Assembly: GCA_900758475.1 (NCBI GenBank)
Contig: CAAERQ010000002.1
Coordinates: forward strand, 37,930 to 101,929
From: an uncultured Collinsella sp.
GTDB lineage: Bacteria; Actinomycetota; Coriobacteriia; Coriobacteriales; Coriobacteriaceae
Direction: 5' to 3'
DNA: 64,000 nt
The stretch's first letter is position 1, and the number at the start of each line of letters is the position of its first letter. The notes under the pieces were generated by a model that worked only from the letters and a program-made list of their open reading frames with translations, did no database searches and had not been told where the DNA came from. Both the position numbers and the translations under genes were made by a program. Positions 1 through 7,341 of the stretch are shown here, in pieces.

Positions 1-18
1 AAAACTCCTTTGGTCAAA

Positions 19-1899
19 CTAAATCGTGGGAAACGCGACGACATCGGCGGGGCGTGCCAACGTCTCGGCAATTTGGTCTTGCACCTCGAGCAGGCAATCG
101 AGCAGCAGCGGGTTAAAGGTGCCGCACTTACCGTCCAGGATCATCTGAATTGCCTCCTTGTGCGGGATAGCGTCCTTGTACACGCGCACGCTCGTCAGAG
201 CATCGTACACGTCGGCCACCGAAACCACCTGTGCGGCAATGGGAATTTCGTCGCCCTTAAGGCCATCGGGATAACCCTTGCCGTCCCAGCGCTCGTGATG
301 CCAACGCGCAATCTGGTACGCATATTCCATAAGCGCATTGCCGGCGTGATGGCTACCCAGCTCAAGCAGCATGTCGGCGCCGATCGTGGTATGCGTCTTC
401 ATAATCTCGAACTCCTCGGACGTAAGGCGCCCGGGTTTGTTGAGAATCGCATCGTCAATCGACATCTTGCCGATATCGTGCAGCGCCGAAGCCAGAGCAA
501 TCGTGGAGCGCTCCTCATTGTCGAGGGAGATCGCGCCGCTACGCTGGACCAGACAGCCAAGCAGCAGCTCGGTCAGCTTTTCGATGTTCGTAACGTGCCT
601 GCCGCTCTCTCCGTTGCGAAGCTCCATGACGCCAGCCATGATGTCGATGAGCATGCGACTGTTCTTGACGCGCTCGTTGTACTGCTGGGACAGCAGGCTC
701 GTCAGGCGGCGCTGTTTGGCGTATAGGCGGATGGTGTTGCTTACACGGCGGCGCACGACACGGGAGTCAAACGGGCGGTTGATATAGTCCGAGGCGCCCA
801 GCTCGTACGCGCGCAGAACCATATCCTCGGAATCTTCGCTCGAAATCATGATGACAGGTAGATTGTCACTAACCGATCGGCGCGACAGACCGGCCAGCAC
901 CTCAAAGCCGCTTATGCCCGGCATGACAATATCCAGCAGCACGAGCGACAACTCATCACCATAGCGGTCGACCATGTCGAGCGCCGTACGACCGTTGTCG
1001 GCCTCGAGGATGCAATACTCGTCCTTGAGCATCTCGCTGAGAATGACTCGGTTCATCTCGGAGTCATCGACAATAAGCACCAAAGGCCTTTCGCTTTGGA
1101 AGGCCTCGATGGAATCGGCATCGGTCACGACCGTACCGGCTTTTGCCTTAGCGCGGCTCAGTAACTGGACAGCGCGGCCAACGCCCTCATCGACCGTCTC
1201 GCCATGAATGCGAACGCCACCAACACATGCCGTCAAGCTCACGTACTCATGGCCCGGAATAATCGTGGAACGAACGGCATCGGACACCTGATGCAGGCGA
1301 CGGGTGAAGTCATCGGAGGGAATATTGGGCATGACAACCACAAACTTGTCGCAGCCATAGCGCACAAGCTCGTCAGTCGAACGGATTCCGCTGCGCATGG
1401 CTGTCGCCACAGCACCGAGCGCAAGGTCGCCGGCATGACGGCCACACGTATCGTTGAAGACCCTAAAATCATCAAGGTCGATCATCGCAACGCCGGCATT
1501 CATGCGGGCGCTTCGGAGCTTTTCCTCGTAATACCGGCGATTATGCACGCTCGTCAGCACGTCGGTGTAGACAAGGTCCTCTTCTGCAGCCTCTTGCCCA
1601 TCGATCGGACGCACCATCAGCAGGACATGAGGCTTGCCCTCGACCTTCAGAGGGCGCAGATGGGCACGGTACTCAACGCCATCGTTGAGCAGTTGCTCCG
1701 ACACCTCATCGGAATCTGCCAAGGCCTCAAGACTCGACTGGCGCAGGCAAGGGCAGCGATCACCGGCGAGCAGGCAGTTAGGCTCGCTCTTAATCTGATC
1801 GGCCGACAGTAAGCGTACCACGGGGTAGGTCTTCGCGACACGGGCGACCTCGGCGGCAGCCTCCTCGTCGGTTAGATTGACCTCGTGATTATTGAGCAT
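19..1899 (-). CDS. GGDEF-like / response receiver / HD-GYP signalling protein
   Basis: 626 residues. From the N terminus: an unrecognised sensory-like region (about 1-105), a diguanylate-cyclase-like domain (about 110-260), a CheY-like receiver (about 272-390, starting LVLIVDDSEMNR with the likely phospho-Asp in LVLLDIVMPG) and an HD-GYP phosphodiesterase domain (about 415-610). The cyclase signature reads YGCDKF instead of GGDEF, so cyclase activity is doubtful. The HD-GYP motifs look complete: HDIGK, HHERWDGKGYPDG and a following ADVYDALTS helix. The likely reaction is hydrolysis of cyclic di-GMP, controlled by phosphorylation of the central receiver. No histidine kinase is adjacent. The ATG at 1899 follows a GAAAGGG ribosome site. 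The domain assignments are strong; the substrate is inferred from the family. Confidence 0.9.
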   Translation of the reverse strand: MLNNHEVNLTDEEAAAEVARVAKTYPVVRLLSADQIKSEPNCLLAGDRCPCLRQSSLEALADSDEVSEQLLNDGVEYRAHLRPLKVEGKPHVLLMVRPIDGQEAAEEDLVYTDVLTSVHNRRYYEEKLRSARMNAGVAMIDLDDFRVFNDTCGRHAGDLALGAVATAMRSGIRSTDELVRYGCDKFVVVMPNIPSDDFTRRLHQVSDAVRSTIIPGHEYVSLTACVGGVRIHGETVDEGVGRAVQLLSRAKAKAGTVVTDADSIEAFQSERPLVLIVDDSEMNRVILSEMLKDEYCILEADNGRTALDMVDRYGDELSLVLLDIVMPGISGFEVLAGLSRRSVSDNLPVIMISSEDSEDMVLRAYELGASDYINRPFDSRVVRRRVSNTIRLYAKQRRLTSLLSQQYNERVKNSRMLIDIMAGVMELRNGESGRHVTNIEKLTELLLGCLVQRSGAISLDNEERSTIALASALHDIGKMSIDDAILNKPGRLTSEEFEIMKTHTTIGADMLLELGSHHAGNALMEYAYQIARWHHERWDGKGYPDGLKGDEIPIAAQVVSVADVYDALTSVRVYKDAIPHKEAIQMILDGKCGTFNPLLLDCLLEVQDQIAETLARPADVVAFPTI

Positions 1900-1942
1900 A
1901 TGGGGCCCTTTCGATAGCTTCGCATGGTAGCGGTGGGTTCCA

Positions 1943-1962
1943 AATGTTACAAGGGTAACACC
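1943..1962. promoter_or_regulatory. TGTTAC/GTAACA inverted repeat upstream of the HD-GYP gene
   Basis: Between the divergent starts near 1900 lies the perfect dyad TGTTACAAGGGTAACA (1945-1960), with a further TGTTAC half-site near 1990. Position and symmetry suit a transcription factor site for the HD-GYP gene. The binding protein is unknown. Confidence 0.35.
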
Positions 1963-2110
1963 TTGCCGATGCAGGTAAGCACGTAAATGCTGTTACATTT
2001 TTATGAGTTGGCAGACGGCGCGATTGCAGCCGCAGACGTGAGGTTTTGAACACATTTGTTAACAATGCCGAAACGTTTGCGGATGAAGCCTGCTTTGGCT
2101 ATTGCGGGTG

Positions 2111-2908
2111 TTAGAGCCCCAGGATGCCAAGGACAGTCTGGGCAGCCGCTCCCGGGCGATCGCGCAGGCCGTTGTGCGCGCCGGGAACCATTACGAGTGG
2201 ACAGTCCAAAAGCTCAGCCGCCACCCTTGTGCCCGCCTCGCGAGGCGTGCCAATCGAGAGCTCGCCCAGGAGCACGGCGGCCACCGTTTTCGACGCACGA
2301 ACGCTATCCCAATCGGGAACGCAGGTCATAGTAATCCCGTATTCGTTTGCCATGAAGCTGCGGCCGTTGCGCAGGGCATGCTTGGCTTCTGCCTCGGTTA
2401 ACTTGGGGGCCTCAGGGTCCGAATCGCCGATGGCGCCCAGGAAGGCCCGTAATGCCCTGGAGACCTTTCCCGCGGCGATCATCTCGAGCAAAACCGGGGC
2501 CGCGCCCAGACCGGCACCCTCATCCGTCACGGCGGGTTCATGCAGGATCGCACGCGAGATTATGGCGGGGTTTGCACGGAGAAGCTCCAGAGTCACCAGC
2601 GTACCGGCACTGTGCGCGAGCACGTTTGCCGGAGTGCCAATATGCTCGATAACGGCCTGCAGGTCGGCGGCCTGGACGGCGAGGTCGTAGCGTCCGTCTG
2701 CAGCGTCGCCGCTCTCGCCGCAACCGCGCCGGTCGTAGGTAATGACGCGATAGTCACAGGCGAGCTCGCGGGCGATGGCGTCAAAAAAGACGCCGTCGAC
2801 GCAGGCACCGTGCACGCAAACCAAGGCGGGTGCATCGGACGATACAACCGGGCCGGCATACACGCGGCAGGCGATCGTAGTGCCCGCATTCTCGACCGTA
2901 AAATCCAT
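2111..2908 (-). CDS. alpha/beta-hydrolase fold protein
   Basis: 265 residues, the usual size for a single-domain alpha/beta hydrolase. The oxyanion motif is VCVHGACVDG (about 31-40). The nucleophile elbow is AHSAG with Ser100, preceded by YDRRGCGESG, which is typical of the esterase/lyase branch. The probable catalytic His is His245 in PGAHNGL near the C terminus. There is no signal peptide, so it is probably cytosolic. The substrate cannot be told from sequence: these enzymes include esterases, haloperoxidase-like proteins and C-C hydrolases. It stands alone with no operon partner. Confidence 0.85.
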   Translation of the reverse strand: MDFTVENAGTTIACRVYAGPVVSSDAPALVCVHGACVDGVFFDAIARELACDYRVITYDRRGCGESGDAADGRYDLAVQAADLQAVIEHIGTPANVLAHSAGTLVTLELLRANPAIISRAILHEPAVTDEGAGLGAAPVLLEMIAAGKVSRALRAFLGAIGDSDPEAPKLTEAEAKHALRNGRSFMANEYGITMTCVPDWDSVRASKTVAAVLLGELSIGTPREAGTRVAAELLDCPLVMVPGAHNGLRDRPGAAAQTVLGILGL

Positions 2909-3133
2909 GTTGTGCCCCCATCATCAACGCCCATCCAGTTGTACATCGGTACGGTTGGATGGACCCGCATTTCCTTACGCCTTGTTAACAGATTAACTGT
3001 ACCCGACCCGATACCTTTCATGACGCGGCATCGAAGGCAGAGTTAAAAAACGAAACCTGCAAAGCACAAGCCCGGACCATACGTTGGAGCCGATGCTATG
3101 CTTAAGGTTAATTGTCTTGAGGAGCATATGCCT

Positions 3134-3910
3134 ATGTCTACGTTTTTGAATGCCAGCCCCATCTTTGGGCCCGTTCGTAGCCGTCGCCTTGGTCTCTCGC
3201 TCGGCGTCAACATGATGCCGGCCAGCGGCAAAATCTGCACGTTCGACTGCATCTACTGCGAGAACGGTCTCAACGCCGAGCGCCCCTGCCACGAGCCGTA
3301 CAACACAGCTGCCGTGGTACTCGACGCGCTCGAGGCAAAGCTGCGCGAGATGGCAGCCGAGGGCGAGCTCCCCGATGTAATCACGTTTGCCGGCAACGGC
3401 GAGCCCACCGCCGCACCGGAGTTTCCGCAGGCCATCGCCGGCGCCGTCGCGCTGCGCGACGAGCTTGCCCCAAACTCCAAGATCGCCGTGCTCTCCAACG
3501 GCACGCGCGCCGACCGTCCCCAGGTACACGATGCGCTCATGATGGTCGACGACAACATCCTCAAGCTCGATACGGTCGACCCGGCATTTATCCAGCTGCT
3601 CGACCAGCCCGTTGGCCCCTACGATGTAGAGCACCAGATCGAGACGTTCGCGAGCTTTAACGGTCATGTCATTATCCAGACGATCTTTTTGACCGGCAAG
3701 TATCAGGGCAAGCTCATCGACAACACCGGCGAGGAATACGTTGCCCCATGGCTCGCGGCACTCGAGCGCATTCGTCCGCAGGAGGCGACCATCTACACGG
3801 TGGCGCGCGAGACACCGGTCGCCGGCCTTGCCAAAGCGGCGCCCGAGGTGCTCGACACGATCGCCGCACGCGTGCGCGCCCTCGGCATTCCCTGCCAGGT
3901 GAGCTACTAG
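3134..3910 (+). CDS. radical SAM protein, COG0731-like
   Basis: 258 residues from the ATG at 3134. ATG codons at 3098 and 3128 are also in frame. The GGAG at 3121-3124 lies 9 nt before 3134 but only 3 nt before 3128, which favours 3134. The N terminus FGPVRSRRLGLSLGVN matches a family of small radical SAM enzymes. The 4Fe-4S cysteines are Cys35, Cys39 and Cys42 in CTFDCIYC. A glycine-rich SAM site (TFAGNGEPT) and LSNGT follow. The family is loosely related to wybutosine-type enzymes, but its bacterial members have no agreed reaction. It is monocistronic. Confidence 0.85.
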   Translation: MSTFLNASPIFGPVRSRRLGLSLGVNMMPASGKICTFDCIYCENGLNAERPCHEPYNTAAVVLDALEAKLREMAAEGELPDVITFAGNGEPTAAPEFPQAIAGAVALRDELAPNSKIAVLSNGTRADRPQVHDALMMVDDNILKLDTVDPAFIQLLDQPVGPYDVEHQIETFASFNGHVIIQTIFLTGKYQGKLIDNTGEEYVAPWLAALERIRPQEATIYTVARETPVAGLAKAAPEVLDTIAARVRALGIPCQVSY

Positions 3911-3951
3911 CAAAACCACGCAGCAGCTAGCACCCGCCATCCCGCTCCATC

Positions 3952-4018
3952 AGTTGCGGTGATATAGTTCCTATTTGTGCTGTTAAACCGCTTAAATCGG
4001 AACTATATCACCGCAACT
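3952..4018. repeat. family B palindrome, copy 1
   Basis: Perfect 20-bp inverted arms at 3952-3971 and 3999-4018 (AGTTGCGGTGATATAGTTCC and its complement) enclose a 27-nt loop. The same arms recur at 11375, 12598 and 29774. This copy lies between the radical SAM stop and map. Confidence 0.9.
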
Positions 4019-4070
4019 TTTATGGACGCGTGGGTGGGCTATACTAGCTGCGAATGAAAGGAAGTTAGCC

Positions 4071-4958
4071 ATGTTTGACAACGGACCCGTACCCGGCCGC
4101 AACGATACTTGCTGGTGCGGCAGCGGCAAAAAATATAAGAAATGCCATAGCGCTTTTGATGAGCGCCTCGAGCGCTTGTGGGAAGAGGGCTGGGAGGTCC
4201 TGCCCCGCACGCTCTACAAGACGCCCGCCGACATCGAGGGCATCAAGCGCTCCGCCGCCATCAACGTGGGCGTGCTCGACTACGTAGGCGAGCACATCGC
4301 CGCGGGCATGACCACCAACCAGATCGACCAGATGATCTACGACTACACCGTCGAGCACGGTGGCACGCCGGCCGACCTCAACTACGAGGGCTACCCCAAG
4401 AGCGTGTGCACCTCGATCAATGACGTGGTCTGCCACGGCATCCCCTGCGATACGGACGTGCTGCACGAGGGCGACATCATCAACGTGGACTGCTCCACGA
4501 TCCTAGACGGCTACTTTAGCGACTCGAGCCGCATGTTCTGCATCGGCGAGGTCTCGGCCGAGCGCCAGCGCTTGGTCGACGTCGCCCGCGCCAGCGTGGA
4601 GGCGGGTCTGGCAGCCGTCAAGCCATGGCTGCCGCTGTCCGTTATGGCCGAGGCCGTACAAAAGACGGTCGAGGACGCCGGCTTTAGCGTGGTGCGCGAG
4701 TACGGCGGACACGGCATCGGTAAGGAGTTCCACGAGGACCCGTTTGTGGGCTTTACCACCGAGGCACCCGATGTGGACACCATCATGGCTCCGGGCATGG
4801 TCTTTACCATCGAGCCCATGGTCAATGCCGGATCGCCCGACATCAAGATTAGCAAGGGTGACGGCTGGTGCGTGCGCACCAAGGACGGCAGCGATTCGGC
4901 CCAGTGCGAGGTACAGCTCGTGGTGACCGAGGACGGCTACGAGCTGCTGAGCTGGTAG
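4071..4958 (+). CDS. map: type I methionine aminopeptidase with SEC-C zinc motif
   Basis: 295 residues. It removes the initiator Met from nascent proteins in the cytosol. An N-terminal SEC-C motif (Cys14, Cys16, Cys25, His26 in NDTCWCGSGKKYKKCH) probably binds zinc and may dock the enzyme near the ribosome or SecA. The catalytic domain carries the expected metal ligands: Asp in VDCSTILDG and FSDSSR, His in GGHGIGKEFHED, Glu in FTIEPMV and Glu in AQCEVQLVV. The ATG at 4071 follows GAAAGGAAGTTAGCC. A strong terminator follows the gene. SEC-C bearing MetAPs are known in several bacterial lineages. Confidence 0.97.
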   Translation: MFDNGPVPGRNDTCWCGSGKKYKKCHSAFDERLERLWEEGWEVLPRTLYKTPADIEGIKRSAAINVGVLDYVGEHIAAGMTTNQIDQMIYDYTVEHGGTPADLNYEGYPKSVCTSINDVVCHGIPCDTDVLHEGDIINVDCSTILDGYFSDSSRMFCIGEVSAERQRLVDVARASVEAGLAAVKPWLPLSVMAEAVQKTVEDAGFSVVREYGGHGIGKEFHEDPFVGFTTEAPDVDTIMAPGMVFTIEPMVNAGSPDIKISKGDGWCVRTKDGSDSAQCEVQLVVTEDGYELLSW

Positions 4959-4967
4959 CCGTGGATG

Positions 4968-5013
4968 CGCCGGATGCTGACGGGCACGCTCGTCTTGCAT
5001 CCGGCGTTTTTAT
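4968..5013 (+). terminator. Rho-independent terminator of map
   Basis: A 10-bp stem (CGCCGGATGC at 4968-4977 with GCATCCGGCG at 4997-5006) is followed by TTTTTATTT. It lies 9 nt after the map stop. Confidence 0.9.
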
Positions 5014-5029
5014 TTGAACGTTTTGCCTG

Positions 5030-5069
5030 ATAAAACCTGCCAAAATAAACCTGTCCCCTTTTGGCAGGT
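5030..5069. repeat. GGGACAG-family hairpin, type A copy 1
   Basis: Arms ACCTGCCAAAA (5035-5045) and TTTTGGCAGGT (5059-5069) flank TAAACCTGTCCCC. The consensus, about 50 bp, recurs at 7291, 13384, 16959 (reversed) and 48161. Here it is the leader between the map terminator and the dehydrogenase gene. Confidence 0.85.
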
Positions 5070-5088
5070 CGAGCGGAGAGGACTGCTT

Positions 5089-6024
5089 GTGAACATCCTG
5101 GTTTTGCTGCCCGTCAATGACCGCCATCGCGCAATTCTTGAGTCGAGCGCTCCGGGCGAGGACTTTATCTACACGAGCTCCGACGCCGCCACGCGCGAGC
5201 AGGTCGCCGATGCCGACGTGATCTTGGGCAACATCGACCCTGACATGCTCACGGCATGCGAACATCTCCAGCTGTTGCAATTGCAGACCGCTGGCTATGA
5301 CGATTACTTGGCCGCCGGCACCGTGCCGGTCGACGCCAAATTGTCTTGCTCGGTGGGCGCCTACGGCCAGGCCGTAAGCGAGCACATGTTTGCCATGGTC
5401 CTTTCCATGATGAAGCGCCTGCCCGGCTACCAGGACTTGCAGCGCGAGCATCGCTGGGAGGATTTGGGCCCGGTTACCTCGCTCAATAACGCCAACGTGC
5501 TGGTGCTGGGCGCGGGCGATATCGGCGGCCACTTTGCCACGCTCTGCCGCAGTATGGGTGCGCACGTCCGCGGCATCAAGCGCCATCCGCTCGTCTACCC
5601 CATTGTGTTTGAGGACATGGACGGCATGGATGCCCTGCCTGAGCGCCTGGCCGAGGCGGACGTCGTCGCATCCTTTATGCCCAGCACGCCCGAGACCCGC
5701 GGCCTGGCGAACGCCGAGTTCTTCGCCGCGATGAGGCCGGGTGCCTTCTTTGCCAACGGCGGCCGCGGCGATCTTGCGGTTGCCGACGATTTAGTTGCCG
5801 CTCTGGAGTCGGGACATCTCGCCGGCGCCGCGGTCGACGTCACCGACCCCGAGCCGCTGCCTGAGACAAGCCCCCTGTGGGATGCGCCTAACATGCTCAT
5901 TACGCCGCATATCTCGGGCTGGTTCCACTTGGAGGCTACGCTCAACAATGTGGTCGACATTGCCGCGGAGAACTTGCGTCATCTGCAAGCGGGTGAGACG
6001 CTCCGCCGTTGGATCGAACACTAG
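5089..6024 (+). CDS. D-isomer-specific 2-hydroxyacid dehydrogenase family protein
   Basis: 311 residues from the GTG at 5089, chosen because GGAGAGGA sits 7-8 nt upstream and translation upstream of it would run through the type A repeat. It has an N-terminal substrate domain, then an NAD(P)-binding Rossmann domain starting NVLVLGAGDIGGHFA (about 135-149). Later motifs include ADVVASFMPSTPETRG, an NGGRGDLAV segment and the catalytic His in TPHISG. It would reduce a 2-keto acid with NAD(P)H, or the reverse; the substrate is unknown. It is followed directly by the multi-hairpin RNA-like element. Confidence 0.88.
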   Translation: MNILVLLPVNDRHRAILESSAPGEDFIYTSSDAATREQVADADVILGNIDPDMLTACEHLQLLQLQTAGYDDYLAAGTVPVDAKLSCSVGAYGQAVSEHMFAMVLSMMKRLPGYQDLQREHRWEDLGPVTSLNNANVLVLGAGDIGGHFATLCRSMGAHVRGIKRHPLVYPIVFEDMDGMDALPERLAEADVVASFMPSTPETRGLANAEFFAAMRPGAFFANGGRGDLAVADDLVAALESGHLAGAAVDVTDPEPLPETSPLWDAPNMLITPHISGWFHLEATLNNVVDIAAENLRHLQAGETLRRWIEH

Positions 6025-6190
6025 GGTTCCGCCGTTCTAACGAACGGCGGACCGGTCGACGCTGCGAGCCCGTCTGGACGGCAATCTGCCTTTCAATCGT
6101 CGGGCATGGCCAGAAGGCCAATGCCCTCCTCTTTCAAGGCACCTTGCTCGACCAGACGGGCTCTCGCTGACTTTTGTTCAACCTGCGGCG
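6025..6190 (+). ncRNA. structured RNA candidate, element D copy 1
   Basis: The element starts at the dehydrogenase stop. A leading hairpin (TCCGCCGTTC/GAACGGCGGA, 6028-6051) is followed by a multibranch unit closed by GAGCCCGTCTGG (6066-6077) and CCAGACGGGCTC (6152-6163). Inside are a small GGCA/TGCC hairpin, a long hairpin (GGGCAT/ATGCCC plus GGCC/GGCC, 6102-6126) and CAAGG/CCTTG. A second copy lies after DAHP synthase at 49342, with paired substitutions. Collinsella-1 is a published RNA motif from this genus; I cannot test identity here. Confidence 0.6.
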
Positions 6191-6245
6191 CTTTGCTGGC
6201 GCGGCCCTACCTGTGGGCTCTCGCTGACTTTTGTTCGACCTGTGG
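6158..6245 (+). repeat. 57-bp duplication of the element D 3' end
   Basis: The stretch starting GGGCTCTCGCTGACTTTTGT occurs at 6158 and again at 6215, 57 bp apart and nearly identical over about 31 bp. It looks like a local tandem duplication of the tail of element D. The other copy of D lacks it. Confidence 0.8.
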
Positions 6246-6258
6246 GGTCTTCAAATTG

Positions 6259-6750
6259 CTAGAGCGTTGCTAAGTAATTCTTTGCGTCTTCTACGCTCAT
6301 TGCTGCGACGGGTGCGTGTGAACAGAGTTTGACATCGTTGGTGACCAGTAAATCTGCTTGGGAGCGTATCGCTGCCGCAATGATTAAATCGTCTTCGTAA
6401 TCGCTATGGAGATTACGCTGCTTGCTCGCCATCCATATGTCACTCAGGTCGCAGGGTACCGGCGTGGCAAGTTGCGACAACACGTCGAGGCAATCCCATG
6501 CAAGTGATGTCGCCGCCACGGCGGCATCTTGGGATAGTGAGCCATGCTCTCGCCGATACCATGCCTTATGTTCGCTTGAAATCAAATAGAACAGGTCTTT
6601 GGACGATGTCGCCGCATACAGCAAATCCACCTGCGCCGTGCATGCATCGCGTAAAAACTCAATCGCCGCCGAACGACCACGTCGTGAGGGAATGAAGTAA
6701 TCGAGCCACACGTTGGTGTCAACCAAGATGCGCTTTAGAGCCTCACTCAT
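6259..6750 (-). CDS. PIN-domain ribonuclease toxin (VapC-like)
   Basis: 163 residues with a PIN fold. The acidic triad candidates are Asp11 in ILVDTNVWLDYF, a mid-protein acidic helix (DYEDDLIIAAAI) and Asp in LLVTNDVKL. Such proteins cut RNA in a Mg-dependent way. The start overlaps the end of the upstream antitoxin by 8 nt, which implies translational coupling. PIN toxins usually pair with VapB or AbrB types; here the partner has a ribbon-helix-helix N terminus of RelB/DinJ type. The toxin role is inferred from family and arrangement. Confidence 0.88.
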   Translation of the reverse strand: MSEALKRILVDTNVWLDYFIPSRRGRSAAIEFLRDACTAQVDLLYAATSSKDLFYLISSEHKAWYRREHGSLSQDAAVAATSLAWDCLDVLSQLATPVPCDLSDIWMASKQRNLHSDYEDDLIIAAAIRSQADLLVTNDVKLCSHAPVAAMSVEDAKNYLATL

Positions 6751-7123
6751 AGAGCCAGCTCATCTCCTCGCCATAGCGATCCGCATATGCATTCCGTTTG
6801 AGCTCTTCGTCGTCCGATGGCTGAGCCCTGACCATATCGATTCCCGACTCACGGCAAGCGGCAGCGAACAGCTTCGATCCCTGATCCATGAGCTCGAGTT
6901 TACGTTTGGCGGCCTTTTCGCGCTCGCGCTGTTCCGCCCGGGCACGACTGGGCAGCAGGATATCCTCGAGCGCACCGGGGCGATCGGCCAGCGACGCTGC
7001 AAGCTGCCAGAGCGCTCGCACCGCTTGGCTCGGCGTCATACCGGCCCTGGAGAGAGCAGCGTCGCCGCTCCTTTTAAGATCGGCATCAAGACGTACGTTG
7101 ATCTGAGCGGCTGTTGTGGTCAT
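6743..7123 (-). CDS. RelB/DinJ-like antitoxin
   Basis: 126 residues. The N terminus (AQINVRLDADLKRSGDAAL, then GMTPSQAVRALWQL) is a ribbon-helix-helix DNA-binding domain of the RelB/DinJ family. The C-terminal half is highly charged (REREKAAKRKLELM) and would wrap the toxin. It precedes and overlaps the PIN gene, the normal order for an antitoxin. It is expected to neutralise the toxin and repress the shared promoter just upstream of 7123. Confidence 0.85.
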   Translation of the reverse strand: MTTTAAQINVRLDADLKRSGDAALSRAGMTPSQAVRALWQLAASLADRPGALEDILLPSRARAEQREREKAAKRKLELMDQGSKLFAAACRESGIDMVRAQPSDDEELKRNAYADRYGEEMSWLYE

Positions 7124-7290
7124 GACCCCTCCTTAATACTTCAGAATTATCATAAAACACTATGGTAGATACGTAAAGCATGTATAGCAATAAATTAGTA
7201 TTAGCCGTGCTCCGTGCACAAAAAGCCGCCGAGGCACATTGCACCTCGGCGGCTACGCATCACCAATCTAGTTCGGTTTCATCCTTTGCA

Positions 7291-7341
7291 TTTGCCCAGA
7301 TAAAACCTGGCAAAATAAACCTGTCCCTTTTTGGCAGGTTT
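7291..7341. repeat. GGGACAG-family hairpin, type A copy 2
   Basis: Full-length consensus copy (TTTGCCCAGATAAAACCTGG, then the TAAACCTGTCCC loop and TTTTTGGCAGGT). It abuts the stop codon of the M18 peptidase at 7342. One arm base is changed (CCTGGC for CCTGCC). Confidence 0.85.
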
